A stretch of 64,000 nucleotides of DNA from Leuctra nigra. Lineage: Eukaryota; Arthropoda; Insecta; Plecoptera; Leuctridae. The stretch is taken from contig OW203761.1 of NCBI GenBank assembly GCA_934045905.1, forward strand, positions 29,376,964 through 29,440,963, read 5' to 3'. Below the pieces are notes generated by a model. That model saw only the letters and a program-made list of their open reading frames with translations, did no database searches and was not told the origin of the DNA. The translations under genes and the position numbers were made by a program. Positions 1 to 12,046 of the stretch are shown here, in pieces; position 1 is the stretch's first letter; every line of letters starts with the position of its first letter.

Positions 1-772
1 TCGCACCATCAAAAGTCAGTCTAAGCGATCTCATTGTCTCCCTCTTGTAGGTGACCTCACATTTCAATCATAATAACAAGCTTTGATTGGTTATGGGACA
101 TCACCAGCAGTCATTCAAATTTGGTCAACGTTCAAGTTTTGTTTGGCCGAGTGTACAAGCAGGTACACTTTGCTTTATGATTAATTTTAGAATAAATTAG
201 ACCTACGTTAGAATGCTCTTTTCAATATAGTTTTGATCTGTACTTCTTCTAGTTTATTCACAATGTCCTCTTGAATATTAAGTGATCAATTATCATTTTG
301 TCCTCGTCTGCAATTATATTTACGATTTGATTGAGATCCATATTTACCATCAAATCATAATAAACTTTATTCATTGATATTCATAAAAGTACCTCATCAT
401 TATAATTTTATAGAATGACTGACACTACACACCATGACTGGTGGTCGGTCCATGTAAAAAGAGGAAACAAATATCTATACATAAATTTCGATGCGATCTG
501 CTTACTTCTTTGTATTGTGGTAAACCTGGAAATTGCAAACTCTAATCATTGACATACTCTAATGATTGTATTGGCTGTTTGTTGCACCATGGTCCGTTAA
601 AAAATAAGTAATCAAGACAGTGCAATGGAGGTTATGAGGTGAGACACAAATGAGGGCCTAATCGCCCCAATTCTCTGACAGTTACTATTATATGACCTGA
701 CAGGTGTCACTACAATTACAACCTATGTTATTCATTCATCATTCACATCATCGAACAGAAAGTATGACGTAC
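1..772 (-). other. Intron 2 of the singles bar-like gene (partial)
   Basis: AT-rich sequence 3' of the exon-2 donor (GTACGT on the minus strand, bases 772-767). No coding segment is recognisable. The remaining exons, which should encode the third and fourth membrane helices, must lie left of the window. Confidence 0.6.
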
Positions 773-955
773 GAAGAGTGAAGATCGGATGAGCCTGAAC
801 GACTTGTCCGAGACGATGTAGCAGATGAGGAGGATGGTCGTCGTCATGAGACAGGAAGCGGTGGTCGTCAGGAAGCTGTTGAAGGAGACGCCCATCGTCG
901 CGGCGTAGGCCATGCCGTAGTTGATGAGCAGGCTCTCACAGATGGCGCTCAAGAT
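773..955 (-). CDS. sing: singles bar-like exon 2 (full-length copy)
   Basis: 61 codons, acceptor CAG|ATC at 955 and donor TTC|GTACGT at 773/772. Encodes MARVEL helices 1 and 2. This is the only one of four tandem copies that keeps a downstream donor. It differs from the others by an extra 6 bases (an added Thr-Thr in LMTTTILLIC). Confidence 0.8.
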
Positions 956-2759
956 CTGTCACAGAACACACACAATATTAGCAGATGAGGAGGATGGTCA
1001 TGAGACAGGAGGCGGTGGTCGTCAGGAAGCTGTTGAAGGAGACGCCCATCGTCGCGGCGTAGGCCATGCCGTAGTTGATGAGCAGGCTCTCACAGATGGC
1101 GCTCAAGATCTGTCACAGAACACACACAATATTAGCAGATGAGGAGGATGGTCATGAGACAGGAGGCGGTGGTCGTCAGGAAGCTGTTGAAGGAGACGCC
1201 CATCGTCGCGGCGTAGGCCATGCCGTAGTTGATGAGCAGGCTCTCACAGATGGCGCTCAAGATCTGTCACAGAACACACACAATATTAGCAGATGAGGAG
1301 GATGGTCATGAGACAGGAGGCGGTGGTCGTCAGGAAGCTGTTGAAGGAGACGCCCATCGTCGCGGCGTAGGCCATGCCGTAGTTGATGAGCAGGCGCTCA
1401 CAGATGGCCCTCAAGATCTGACACAGAAGACTCAGAACGTATAGGAACTTAGACACAACTGCAGCGGTATTGTGCAACTTTTAGTTAGAGTAACTTATAC
1501 AAGTATATTTTTCACTTCTAGCCATGGTGAACCAAATCGCAGGCAGTAAAGATGTTGTACAGTACAACTCCAAATGAAAGTTGCACAATCACACTTCTGT
1601 TGTATCTAATATTTCAAGTGGGTTTATATGTTTAGCTAACAGTTATTTGTACTTGTACAATTTTAAATAATTTAAAAATTTAAAGTAAATGCCTTAAATA
1701 TAGAGGAAATTAAGCTTCGACCTTGGGCAGGGCAATGGTAGAATCTATTTTTTGCGAAAGTTCGGTAGACTTGTCTAGTGGGGGAAATGAAATGAATCTA
1801 TTTTTACATAATACGTCCGCCCCGAGCCTGGAAACGAACCTATGACTCTCGCAATCTACTGACTTGAACATTTTGACTTAGAAAGTTATCCAGAAAAATA
1901 AATCGGAATCATGATGAAAGTAACGAGTGAGATGATAAAAAAGCATTCACAGAGCATCTTAGTCCTAAACTTAAGACATTCTCAGTTATTGTATAAGTTT
2001 TGGTTTACGCCTTACCTACTGGATAAATGCACTGATCTAAATGTCAGTGACGACAAGCACAGAAATTCTTTTTTGAAAGTACGCTTTCTCCTTATTCAGA
2101 ATGGATGATTACCAAGATCGAATCAAACAGCAAGAAATTATTAGTGTACAACGCAAAACCAAGAACGTATTTGTAAATATGGAATGTTTAATTAGAAATG
2201 GAAAATTTTGCTGCGATAATTCTTCGACCAACCACAACTTCAATAGATTTTCTGTTCGTGAATTTAGCTCTGAAAACCTGGTTCTATGTCACGACTTTTT
2301 GGCAGCCGTTTCCATGAGAAATGTCACAGCCCATCTACTGAAAGACTCCCAAACCCTCACCCAACATAACCTTCATTTCAACTCTATTCAATACACGTGT
2401 AAAATAACGTTCAAAATAATTGCTAAGGGCGGCCTATCAGACTTCAAAATGATTGAAACACTTGAATTTTTTTAAGTTACAGCAAATAGTTTTCAATTAT
2501 ACTGAAAGTTTTGCTACAAAATGTTTGGGTGCACGGAGCGTTTGGTAAAATCTGACGCAATTCGATCCGGAAACTCACAGATCAGGATCAATGTACTCAC
2601 CACTTCCGCGACCTTGATCATCCCCGGCCACGTCTTGAGGATCTCTAGATTGAGACAAGTGCAACACCGACAACAACAACACTGCACCCCCTTGCCGCCG
2701 CCCCCTCTCGACCCACCCCCCGAGATCGTGACGATGTGCGGGTGCATGCGAGTACTCAT
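773..2759 (-). CDS. sing: Singles bar-like MARVEL-domain membrane protein, 5' part (exons 1-2; 3' end outside window)
   Basis: Join 2759-2601 and 955-773, minus strand, phase 0 at both junctions; 114 residues are present. Exon 1 encodes a short basic/glycine-rich cytosolic tail, a cysteine cluster (QCCCCRCCTC, residues 26-35) and the pre-helix motif LKTWPGMIKV. Exon 2 continues into helix 1 (ILSAICESLLINYG), a short loop, helix 2 (CLMTTTILLICYIV) and SDKSFRLIRSSLF. The combination of the Cys cluster, LLINYG and the SxKSFxLIRSSLF tail is what I remember of insect singles bar proteins, which act in myoblast fusion, probably in vesicle traffic to the fusion site. The start codon (2757-2759) is the first ATG in frame; a second lies four codons on. 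Exon 2 is preceded by three extra partial copies of itself. Family membership is firm; the exact orthologue name is recalled from pattern and not searched. Confidence 0.78.
820..1437 (-). repeat. 154-bp tandem array duplicating the 5' part of singles bar exon 2 (4 copies)
   Basis: Four near-identical units with acceptor junctions at 955, 1109, 1263 and 1417, exactly 154 bp apart. Each holds about 130 bp of exon 2 plus about 24 bp of the preceding intron, including the CAG acceptor. Copies 2-4 read ...ILLIC and then TAA, because they run into intron sequence instead of the rest of the exon. The outermost copy (1417) differs slightly (ILRAICERLL) and keeps a different polypyrimidine tract, so it probably retains the original intron side of the junction. 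Confidence 0.92.
956..2600 (-). other. Intron 1 of the singles bar-like gene
   Basis: Apart from the 154-bp copies it holds ordinary AT-rich sequence. The minus strand around 1890-1700 has a degenerate tRNA-type B box (GGTTCGTTTCC, about 1830-1840), suggesting an old SINE. The plus-strand ORF at 2101-2475 has no recognisable domain and is treated as chance. Confidence 0.5.
2601..2759 (-). CDS. sing: singles bar-like exon 1
   Basis: 53 codons from ATG (2757-2759) to GAAGTG|GTGAGT (donor at 2600). Contains the poly-glycine stretch, the Cys cluster (a plausible palmitoylation site), and LNLEILKTWPGMIKVAEV, the segment that leads into MARVEL helix 1. It lies in a GC-rich island (about 2560-2890). 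Confidence 0.8.
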
Positions 2760-2818
2760 GATGTGTGACGCCGGGTCCAGATGCTGGGCGAGTGAGATGG
2801 TTCCTTGCTCCCTCGAAC

Positions 2819-2823
2819 ACTGA
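2819..2823 (-). promoter_or_regulatory. Possible initiator (TCAGT) upstream of the singles bar-like gene
   Basis: Minus-strand TTCAGTGTTCG matches the arthropod initiator TCAGT. It lies 60 bp upstream of the start codon at the edge of the GC-rich island. No TATA box is seen 30 bp upstream. Sequence match only. Confidence 0.3.
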
Positions 2824-3075
2824 ACACGGCTAAACTTAGATCGCGTCGAGGACTGCGGCAAACTCTCCCCCGCATGGCAAACGCGCCCGACAGACTGCGA
2901 CAGTGGATGTAACCAACATGAAATACGTCTTTTAACATTACTGTTTCTCTAAGATTGACTTAGAAGTACAAAATAATATAAAATTAAGTAAATATAGTCG
3001 TTGGGGGAGAGGCTTTCCCTCTATTTGAAAACCAAATGTTAAAACCCAAAGTTTCTTTCTTTTAAAATATTTTCT

Positions 3076-3451
3076 ATCCCATAAAAAACACTCCGTGTAA
3101 AAATACCAGCCAAGTCTCTTCAACTAAAAAAAAAATAGAAGAAATCTAAAAATTCAGCACTGAAAAGTAGTGATATCAAAAAAAGGCCAAGTCAAAACTT
3201 TTAAAAATTACTTGGCGCATCGTGCACATAAATAGTATAGAAGTAGGTCGGTAATCAAATATACTCATCTATACATAAAATATATCTATAATCCCATAGA
3301 AAAACGATGCGCCAAGTAATTTTTAAAAGTTTTGACTTGGCCTTTTTTTGATATCACTACTTTTCAGTGCTGAATTTTTAGATTTCTTCTATTTTTTTTT
3401 TAGTTGAAGAGACTTGGCTGGTATTTTTACACGGAGTGTTTTTTATGGGAT
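3076..3451. repeat. Long perfect-arm foldback forming one end of the dispersed repeat
   Basis: CCCATAAAAAACACTCCGTG at 3078-3097 is matched by its reverse complement at the right end, and the arms remain complementary for about 150 bp through TTGGCGCATCGT. The centre is about 70 bp of AT-rich sequence. The same foldback recurs at 31335-31697. Confidence 0.9.
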
Positions 3452-4383
3452 ATCATTCCTTTTTTCAGTTTATTCTTACAATTTGTAGCATATATTGTGG
3501 AACCAAAGACTATAATTCCTTTAAAAAAATACGCCTTTTTGATTTGGTTGCTAAGAAAAGTTGTGCTTGTTACTATGTATATGCTATAAATAATATGCTA
3601 TAAAGTATAGCGGAAGTTTCGTTCCAATTGGTCCAGCCGTTCTCGAGTTATGGCATCACTTCCGGTTTTCAAAATGGCGGCTGACTTCACTGCCACCTAA
3701 AATTTGTGTCTTTAAATGCTATGTAACATTATAAGCCTTCTGAATATGTAGTTATTGTTATAAGAGATGATTTCATTCAAATTTGGCATTTTTATGACGT
3801 CATTTCCGGTTTCGGTAAAAGTACATTTCTATTTTGACTGTTGATATTTCATTGAGAAGACCATCCGAATCGTTTGGCGCTAGTTTCGTCCCAATTGGTC
3901 CATCAGTTTTTAAGATATGACGTCACTTCCGGTTTCAAAATGGTGGCACAAAAAATTCGTAAGGACAAGGTATCATCAGACGCCAAAAGTGCATATATGG
4001 TAAAAATTTCAGATCGATCGGCTCAGCCGTTTAGGCTGTGGCGCTGTCAACAGTGTTTCCTGATATCATCATAATCATCATCTTCAGAATCAGAAAGTGG
4101 TGTAATTTTACATATTTCACGGCCCTCTAGCACGAAAATGACATACCCTATTGTTCCCAAATTCGGTATATGGGGTGGGGTGGGCCATAGCTCGAAATTA
4201 AGATATTTTGCAACAATGTGAGATTTTCCAATTTTAAGATCCAGTAGGCCGAAAATGCCATGTTGTTGCTTACAGTAAAAGTGGTTGGTCTGCTCCTCAG
4301 TTTATTAGGCATTTACGGTATGTTGAGTGAGTGTGAGTGTACGGTACGACTTGGCTGGGTGGAGCGACCGCTCCACTAGATTT
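3076..4383 (+). mobile_element. Large dispersed repeat, copy 1 (possible Helentron/HINE-type nonautonomous element)
   Basis: Homologous in inverted orientation to 29870-31697. One end is a long foldback (3076-3451). The other ends in a short hairpin (GTGGAGCG-AC-CGCTCCAC) followed by TAG, near 4362-4383. Both ends carry an ACTTGGCTG motif near the terminus. Between them lie several degenerate blocks containing ACTTCCGG, TGACGTCA and AAAATGGCGGC (at about 3656-3680, 3796-3812 and 3918-3946). No transposase or helicase ORF is present. Repeat identity comes from direct comparison of the two copies; the superfamily is inferred. Confidence 0.7.
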
Positions 4384-6008
4384 CTTTTTTTGCGATCTTT
4401 CTTTAGATTGTATTTCACTATTGTTCACACTGACGAAAATACATTAGTAATTAAAGATCAATCCTAAAAATAAGTCACTTCTACCCGCATAGCCTTGTTT
4501 TAAATATTTATAACAATTTTTATGAGTAACCATTTCAGCGTCCTAACTTTGACTTTACTTAGGTTATAATAAAAAAAACTGCCAGGCAGGACATGCAGCG
4601 GAGCTTATAAATCCACCCAATTGACCACCCTCAATACTATAACTAAACAACTTGTATTTTCTGGGGCAACACATTTCCCAGTCATTGATATTTTGAAAAT
4701 GGTTACCCCCGTCCCCTTCTTTCCCTCCCCAACAGATATTGGCGGCGCAAATGAAAGTCATTTTCAGCAATTTCTTTACCAAGTGAATAAGTTGTGTATT
4801 CAAGCATTGTAAAACATAATCGCAAAGAGACAGTATAAATTATGTTTTAAAATGACAACAGAAAACTGTGATGTCACCAGGGCTAGACCTAATGACCGCA
4901 AGCCAGCCAAAACATTACAACCAAACATGCCACATTTAAACAATGCTTATAGCTCTGGGCTCTGCCAAAATATCTTCTTGGCTTCCAAAAAAATATAAGC
5001 TGGATAAGGAATCTATTGATTATAATAACTAGGTGCATAGTATTGGGTCGGGGCAGCTCTTTTAAAATTAACTTAATTTCGGGGAGGGGAGAGGGAAGGG
5101 GTCATCTCCTCACTAAACGAACACTACTGATATATCAGAATAATTTGTCATGACTTTCTCAAGTGCAACCAAATTCATGTGTCTTTGCAAAAACTACTTG
5201 TCTAAAATAAATAAATAATGTCTTATTTATCTGTTTTAATGTTCATCTGATACATTTTACAGTTACAATAAAACAAACTTACAAACGATGAAGACAGAGT
5301 GCTACATTTGTTTAATATCTACCTACCACTAGAGTACACTTATATCAATAAATATTCTAAAAATCTACTTTGTAAAATGCACACCAAATGCAAGAAATAT
5401 ATAAGTAAAAAGAACAGTGTACAATTAAGGGTCCGGGAGCAAGAAAAAGTCAAATCGAATTAAACGGTTAAGGTATGTCGCAACTGCACGCCATCTATCG
5501 ACTGATGTTCGTATATTGCTGTGTATTTGTTTATTTGCTTTTAATATTTAAATTATAGTTTAAATATTATTACGGTATTGCAGAGCAGTTTATTTATTTG
5601 CTGAGTTCCATCACGTATTTATATTACTTTTAAAATGTGATTAAAACGACAGACCAACTTTGACCCTCTCTGAACCAGTTTATTCGATATGACCGGTTCT
5701 TGCATCCAGCCCCTCAATTATGTATGCGTGAGTTAGAGTTTGCACATTAATAAGTACACTGACTATTATTATAAATGCAAATATTAAAATAGAAAATAAA
5801 ATGCGTTATGAGCACGTTTTTATGAAACGAAATATAAATATCTCTGGTCTCTTTTCAACTTGTGATTTATGATTGGTTGATGGTTATGAAAATATAATAA
5901 TATAAAATACATTCAGGCACATTTCTGTAAGGCATATGAACACAGGGTATAGTAGAAATATAAGTTATTGCCTGTAGTTTTGATTGTTTCCTCCTTGAAT
6001 TAACATAA
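4384..6008. other. Intergenic, no gene seen
   Basis: AT-rich sequence between the repeat and the 3' end of the next MARVEL gene. The short ORFs (for example 4621-4812) show no domain. Nothing further can be supported. Confidence 0.5.
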
Positions 6009-6014
6009 TTTAAT
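6009..6014 (-). terminator. Candidate polyadenylation signal (ATTAAA) of the 169-residue MARVEL gene
   Basis: Minus-strand ATTAAA lies about 90 bases 3' of the TAG stop at 6103. It is a variant signal; a canonical AATAAA occurs farther downstream near 5590. Which one is used cannot be told from sequence. Confidence 0.35.
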
Positions 6015-6102
6015 TAAGTTCAGCGAGTGGCTGGGTAGCGATACATCGAGTGCTGTATTGACTGAAGGCAGGTAGAGTGTAGACTGTAGAGTGTAGATCT
6101 GT

Positions 6103-6177
6103 CTACGGCATACGGTAGGTTCGGAACGCGAAGAATGCGCTCAGGAAATAGAGAACAGTATTGACCAGGCCGATTAT
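6103..6177 (-). CDS. MARVEL gene exon 4 (last)
   Basis: 25 codons including the TAG stop (6103-6105). The acceptor TTTCAG|ATA is at 6177. Encodes membrane helix 4 and a four-residue cytosolic tail. Confidence 0.88.
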   Translation of the reverse strand: MIGLVNTVLYFLSAFFAFRTYRMP

Positions 6178-9100
6178 CTGAAACCAGAAGAAACATTCCG
6201 TCAAACCCATTGACCCATTGGAAAATGTTGGTAAGATCGAACTAAGAGATTTAAAAATAATAAAATACCAACACCTTTATCAAATTAAAAACACAATATG
6301 TTGTAAAATTATTCGATCAACTTTTTCAGAAGAGGGATCATATAATATAACAACAGTTCTCGAATCTTCTTATCACACCCGAGAAGCCAGGAAATTACAT
6401 TGAGATGAGAAGATTGTCACGCGAGAACAAAGTTGAAATTTTTGTTGAATAATTGGCGAAATATTGTGTTTCTAATTTTAATAAATATTATTAAAAATAA
6501 AAAATAAATTGCTGTGAAATTTTGTTGTGTGTTTTGTTTAAGTCATTTTTAGACGGTTTTAAGTTGTCCTGTTTTAAATGTGTCTACAAATTTATACATT
6601 TTCTGGTGTCTTTAAAGAATTAAACCTAGTTAACGTGGTAAAACTTATTTTGAAATTCTTTCCGTCGCCATTAGCCTCGCTGCAGAACAGTGCGACGTTA
6701 AGCCTTAGAAAAAAAAATAGAAACCGTTCTGCCATTATAAATGAATTATTCCTGGCTAGTCTCAGAAATCAACGTCCCACTTCTGCCACCAAGTTAAATT
6801 TAACTTTCTCTGACTCATGATAATATTGTTTCATAAATAACCTTAAATTTCAATAAATTGTGTTTCAGAGTATCCTTGGCTTTGTGTCCTTGGCTTTCCT
6901 TGTAATTAGCTTTGAATTAGCATACTCAGGCGATAGTCAACAATTGTTCCCCATGAGCTATGTAACCACCGAACAGCTCGAACAGTTGCCTAACTATCAG
7001 GTGCATCAGGCTATAGTCAACACAGTCAACACCAGTTCCCCATGAGCTATGTGACCACCTCTACATACATGCTAGAACAGTTGCCTAACTATCAGGTGCA
7101 TCTATAGTCAACACCAGTTCCCCATGAGCTATGTGACCACCTCTACATACATGCTAGAACAGTTGCCTAACTATCAGGTGCATCTATAGTCAACACCAGT
7201 TCCCCATGAGCTATGTGACCACCTCTACATACATGCTCGAACAGTTGCCTAACTATCAGGTGCATCAGGCTATAGTCAACACCAGTTCCCCATGAGCTAT
7301 GTGACCACCTCTACATACATGCTAGAACAGTTGCCTAACTATCAGGTGCATCAGGCTATAGTCAACACCAGTTCCCCATGAGCTATGTGACCACCTCTAC
7401 ATACCTGCTCGAACAGTTGCCTAACTATCAGGTGCATCAGGCTATAGTCAACACCAGTTCCCCATGAGCTATGTAACCACCTCTACATACATGCTCGAAC
7501 AGTTGCCTAACTATCAGGTGCATCTATAGTCAACACCAGTTCCCCATGAGCTATGTGACCACCTCTACATAGATGCTCGAACAGTTGCCTAACTATCAGG
7601 TGCATCTATAGTCAACACCAGTTCCCCATGAGCTATGTAACCACCTCTACATACATGCTCGAACAGTTGCCTAACTATCAGGTGCATCAGGCTATAGTCA
7701 ACACCAGTTCCCCATGAGCTATGTGACCACCTCTACATACATGCTCGAACAGTTGCCTAACTATCAGGTGCATCAGGCTATAGTCAACACCAGTTTGCCA
7801 TGAGCTATGTAACCACCTCTACATACATGCTCGAAGAGTTGCCTAACTATCAGGTGCATCTATAGTCAACACCAGTTCCCCATGAGCTATGTGACCACCT
7901 CTACATAGATGCTCGAACAGTTGCCTAACTATCAGGTGCATCTATAGTCAACACCAGTTCCCCATGAGCTATGTAACCACCTCTACATACATGCTCGAAC
8001 AGTTGCCTAACTATCAGGTGCATCTATAGTCAACACCAGTTCCCCATGAGCTATGTGACCACCTCTTCATAGATGCTCGAACAGTTGCCTAACTATCAGG
8101 TGCATCAGGCTATAGTCAACACCAGTTCCCCATGAGCTATGTGACCACCTCTACATACATGCTCGAACAGTTGCCTAACTATCAGGTGCATCAGGCTATA
8201 GTCAACACCAGTTCCCCATGAGCTATGTGACCACCTCTACATACATGCTCGAACAGTTGCCTAACTATCAGGTGCATTCTACAAACTGTGGCTTGGCATG
8301 CAGGCGATTTATAAAACATTGATAGACAATTTCATACTCGTGCCAAGGTGAGAGTAACATAGTTACACAAATATACTTTTTCAGATATATTTTCCGATCA
8401 TTCTTAGAAGCATCTTATTATTCGTAACATGGCCGTGCTTCGACCTTTAATAACGAACGTTACTTGATAAATGAAATCATTCAGTACGTCTTAGGAAATT
8501 GCTTTGTCTTCAAATAATATTACCTAGTCTATGATATAACGCCAGATCATAAACCAGCTTATGTTACGTCTTGGTTTTGGCTGAGTTGTGAAAAACTTAC
8601 CGACGCTGCAAGATAGGCGTCGTACTTGGCTGACTTGTAGTAGTTGTTCTTGTGGTTGACCTCTATGAGAAGAGTCAGAGATGCTGCCAATAGGAGGATA
8701 CAGGCCACGCTGTGATAGATCACCTCCTGCAACATCATTCAACATCAGTTCATCTCACTCCATATCATTCAACATCAGTTCAACTCGCTCCTGCAACATC
8801 ATTCAACATCAGTTCATCTCACTCCATCAACATCATTCAACATCAGTTCATCTCGCTCCTTCAACATCATTCAACATCAGTTCATCTCACTCCTTCAACA
8901 TCATTCAACATCAACTCATCTCGCTCCTGCCGGTCAATAATAAGATTCCACCTATTATCATTCTTACATTGTTGTCTTTTTAAACAATATAGTATGCATT
9001 TTAAAAAATAATAATTTGGCATGACGAATGCACGAGTGAAAAAAACAAATTATGATACTAAGGGACAGTTTTCCAGTGCTATGCTAAATTTTAAACAGTT

Positions 9101-12007
9101 GATTGGACTACATTGCCATGACAACAACCAATGGCATTCCTTGAATGACCGTTTAAACTTAACTACTGGTTGTAGCAGAGTATTGAAAAACTGGCCCTAA
9201 AGCTTTATCTACACTGATCAATGTTCAAGACATACCGTAGGCTCAAGGAATAAAAATGACTGGACTCTGTAGTGAAAACAATGGCCTCGTGCGTTGACAT
9301 ATTCGCAGCAGATCCATTGAGTCGGAAATACTTCCTTGATCCGCTCTACGCTTTGTGTCACACGTCATTCAAGCAGAGAAGTTGAGGTCGAGAAGAGAGA
9401 AGTTGAGAGAGAAGTTGAGGTCGAGAAGAGAGGTCAACGAGCCATTACTTCGATCAAGCAAAGTACATTGCAGCAAGTGCAGTTACTGTCATCACTCATC
9501 ACTCATCAGCATTCGTTTGAGCAAGTGACACTAAAGCAGTTGTGTATTTTGGCTTCAACTTATTTTGGCTTTTCATTTGTATTTACGATAAAATTAGTTA
9601 TAATTAGCATTGTTTTAGTCTCTTATGCATGTCAGATTTATTAATTTAAAAATTCGTTTTGCTGTGATTTGTACTTGTGGCTATCATTTCCAATCAATAG
9701 CAGTGTTCTTTTTTAAATAAGTTCAATTAAGTTCTCTCTCTGTATTGTGAGAACCAATAGGAAATAATTTCAATCACCTTACAAGTGTAACTACTTTTCA
9801 TACCGACCAACACTTTCACGACGTGCGATAAGCCAACCCAAGTGCAAGTCTCGATATGAATAATCAGAAGGAAGTGGTAAACACTCTATGGAATTTAAAT
9901 GACATAAAATGTGTCAATGTCATTACGTCATTCACACGTTATTTCTTCAATATGGCAGAGAATCTTGTTTTTCAAGTTCACAGACAGATACAGTCTCTGT
10001 AAGGTTCAAATTATACGACCTAATCATGTAATGTCTATTCTTAGATTTTAAATAATTCATTCAAGATTCTATATAGGTACAGTATTTTACATCACTTTAT
10101 ATGACTTCTCTTCTTACGAGACAAATGTAGATACTACAAAGTATTACATAATAATATCAACATACCGTTCATTATGCGATAATATACCCTCCAAAGACAT
10201 GGCAATATGAAAATAACTCAAACGGTTGATATTTTGACACCTATTTCTGTCACAATTACTAATCGTTCATGATTAATTACCTTTTTCAAAATACCGCCTA
10301 CTAGCGTTAGTTCTACTTATAACTCAATTTGTAGCCTATCACGTTCACAGCACACGACCAAGTGTCAGAAGATTAAAACTACTAATTGACATGGGGATAA
10401 TCTGACGTGATGCAACTTGGCACCGTCACAGAACCGCCGTGTTTACATCAACAAATCTCCCACACCTGTTGTCATCTTCAACTCAAGCGACGTAGAACAA
10501 TTTGGGTCAAGAATTTCAAATGCGCCTGGAATTTTGAACATATCAGATTTTGTTCGATAAATCTTGATTAAATGAAAGCTAAAAGAATGATTTAAATAGT
10601 ACTTTACTATGAGATCCGTATTTTGGCATGATAAAGCTTTCTTCTCCCTGGCACTTCTTTTCAATACAACCCACAAACAAAAAGTGTAAGCAGAAGAATT
10701 AGGTATAACAAACAAAGAGCATGGATGGAGGGAAAAATGAAAATGATTTTGTGAGTTTTGCCTTCATACCAATAAATTTCTTAAAAATTCGAAAACTAGC
10801 ATTCCAATTTTTAAGAAATTTAAAATCGAGCGCACAATGTAAGATCACTAAACAAAATTATGCCACACTGGACGACATTCAGTCCTGGCTACGTCCCAAA
10901 AACATTACATACAATAAGAATGGTTAAATAAATCGTTTTGAGGACATACCAGAAGTCGTAAAGCACTCCGGGTTGAAGTGTTTTTTTAGGTTAATGAGTT
11001 TTAATTTGGGAGAAGCAACAGATTTTTCTGCAGACAAAACTCAACAAATATATACTCTGAACACTCGCTTTATCCCTTTTCGAATTGCACTACACTGCTG
11101 CGTGACGTCATACTCACGTAGCTTGTCTTGGCAATGATGGTCCCCGTGGAGAGAGAACAGATGCAAGAGAGCAGCAAGCACGTGGTCGCTATCAGACACG
11201 CCACTGTCATCAGCAGGAAGAACAGCTCCGGAGTCTCGCTGTTGTAATATCGCTGCACGTAGTGGACGTTGAAGTAGTAGCCGACAATGCCGACACACAC
11301 GGCTCCCAAGATCTGCAATCAGAAGCATTTGTCAAATATGTACCTACCAATGACATGCGTTTTAGACTGTGTGTGCTGACACATCAAATATTGATAGTCA
11401 GTAGTAGGTTGATATCCAAGAACATATTTTAGGAATTACACTTCAAAATAAACTTTTTATTACGTGCCAATGAGAAATATAAAGGTTAAGAAGCAAAACC
11501 GTGTCAAGTTTGTGTCAAATTCTTTCGTTTTGGAGCCTTTTGATGTGTAGTACACGAGGTTTTTCGAAAATCGACAATATTTCAATCCCAATTTATATAA
11601 TTTATATTTTGACGTATAGGAGGGGTTGGGGAGGGGGGGGGGGGTAAGAAATGTCTGTGCTAAGTCTAAATTTCCTATTTCTACCCCAAATAATTAATTA
11701 ATTTGATTGATATCCTTGATGATTGGGAGAACATAGAATACTGCTCATATCCTATTTACAAGTCGTGGTGAGGACATAACTGGATTGCCGCTAAATAAAA
11801 GACACAATTACAAAACAGTATAAATATTACATCTCTAAATATAATCTGTTTTTGTCATTGTCTCGACCTAATGTAAAGACGCCGACTTCAACGTGGGCGG
11901 CGACACCTAGTGACGATTTACCGATGACAACAACCGCTCCTTGAGTCTGCTGTAAACACACACATCAAGATTCTATTACTAGATCCAGCATAAGCCGACG
12001 CCCCTTG

Positions 12008-12046
<39 letters not shown>

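Noticed and set aside
921..1444. Plus-strand 71-73-codon ORFs repeated three times
   Set aside because: They are antisense shadows of the duplicated singles bar exon 2.
6860..7045. Plus-strand ORF with signal-peptide-like start next to an acceptor-like TTTCAG
   Set aside because: No ATG at the start, no upstream exon, and the C-terminal part is the minisatellite; it lies antisense in a well-supported intron.
8681..9011. Plus-strand ORFs rich in Ser/His/Asn repeats
   Set aside because: They are the acceptor-derived tandem array read in frame.
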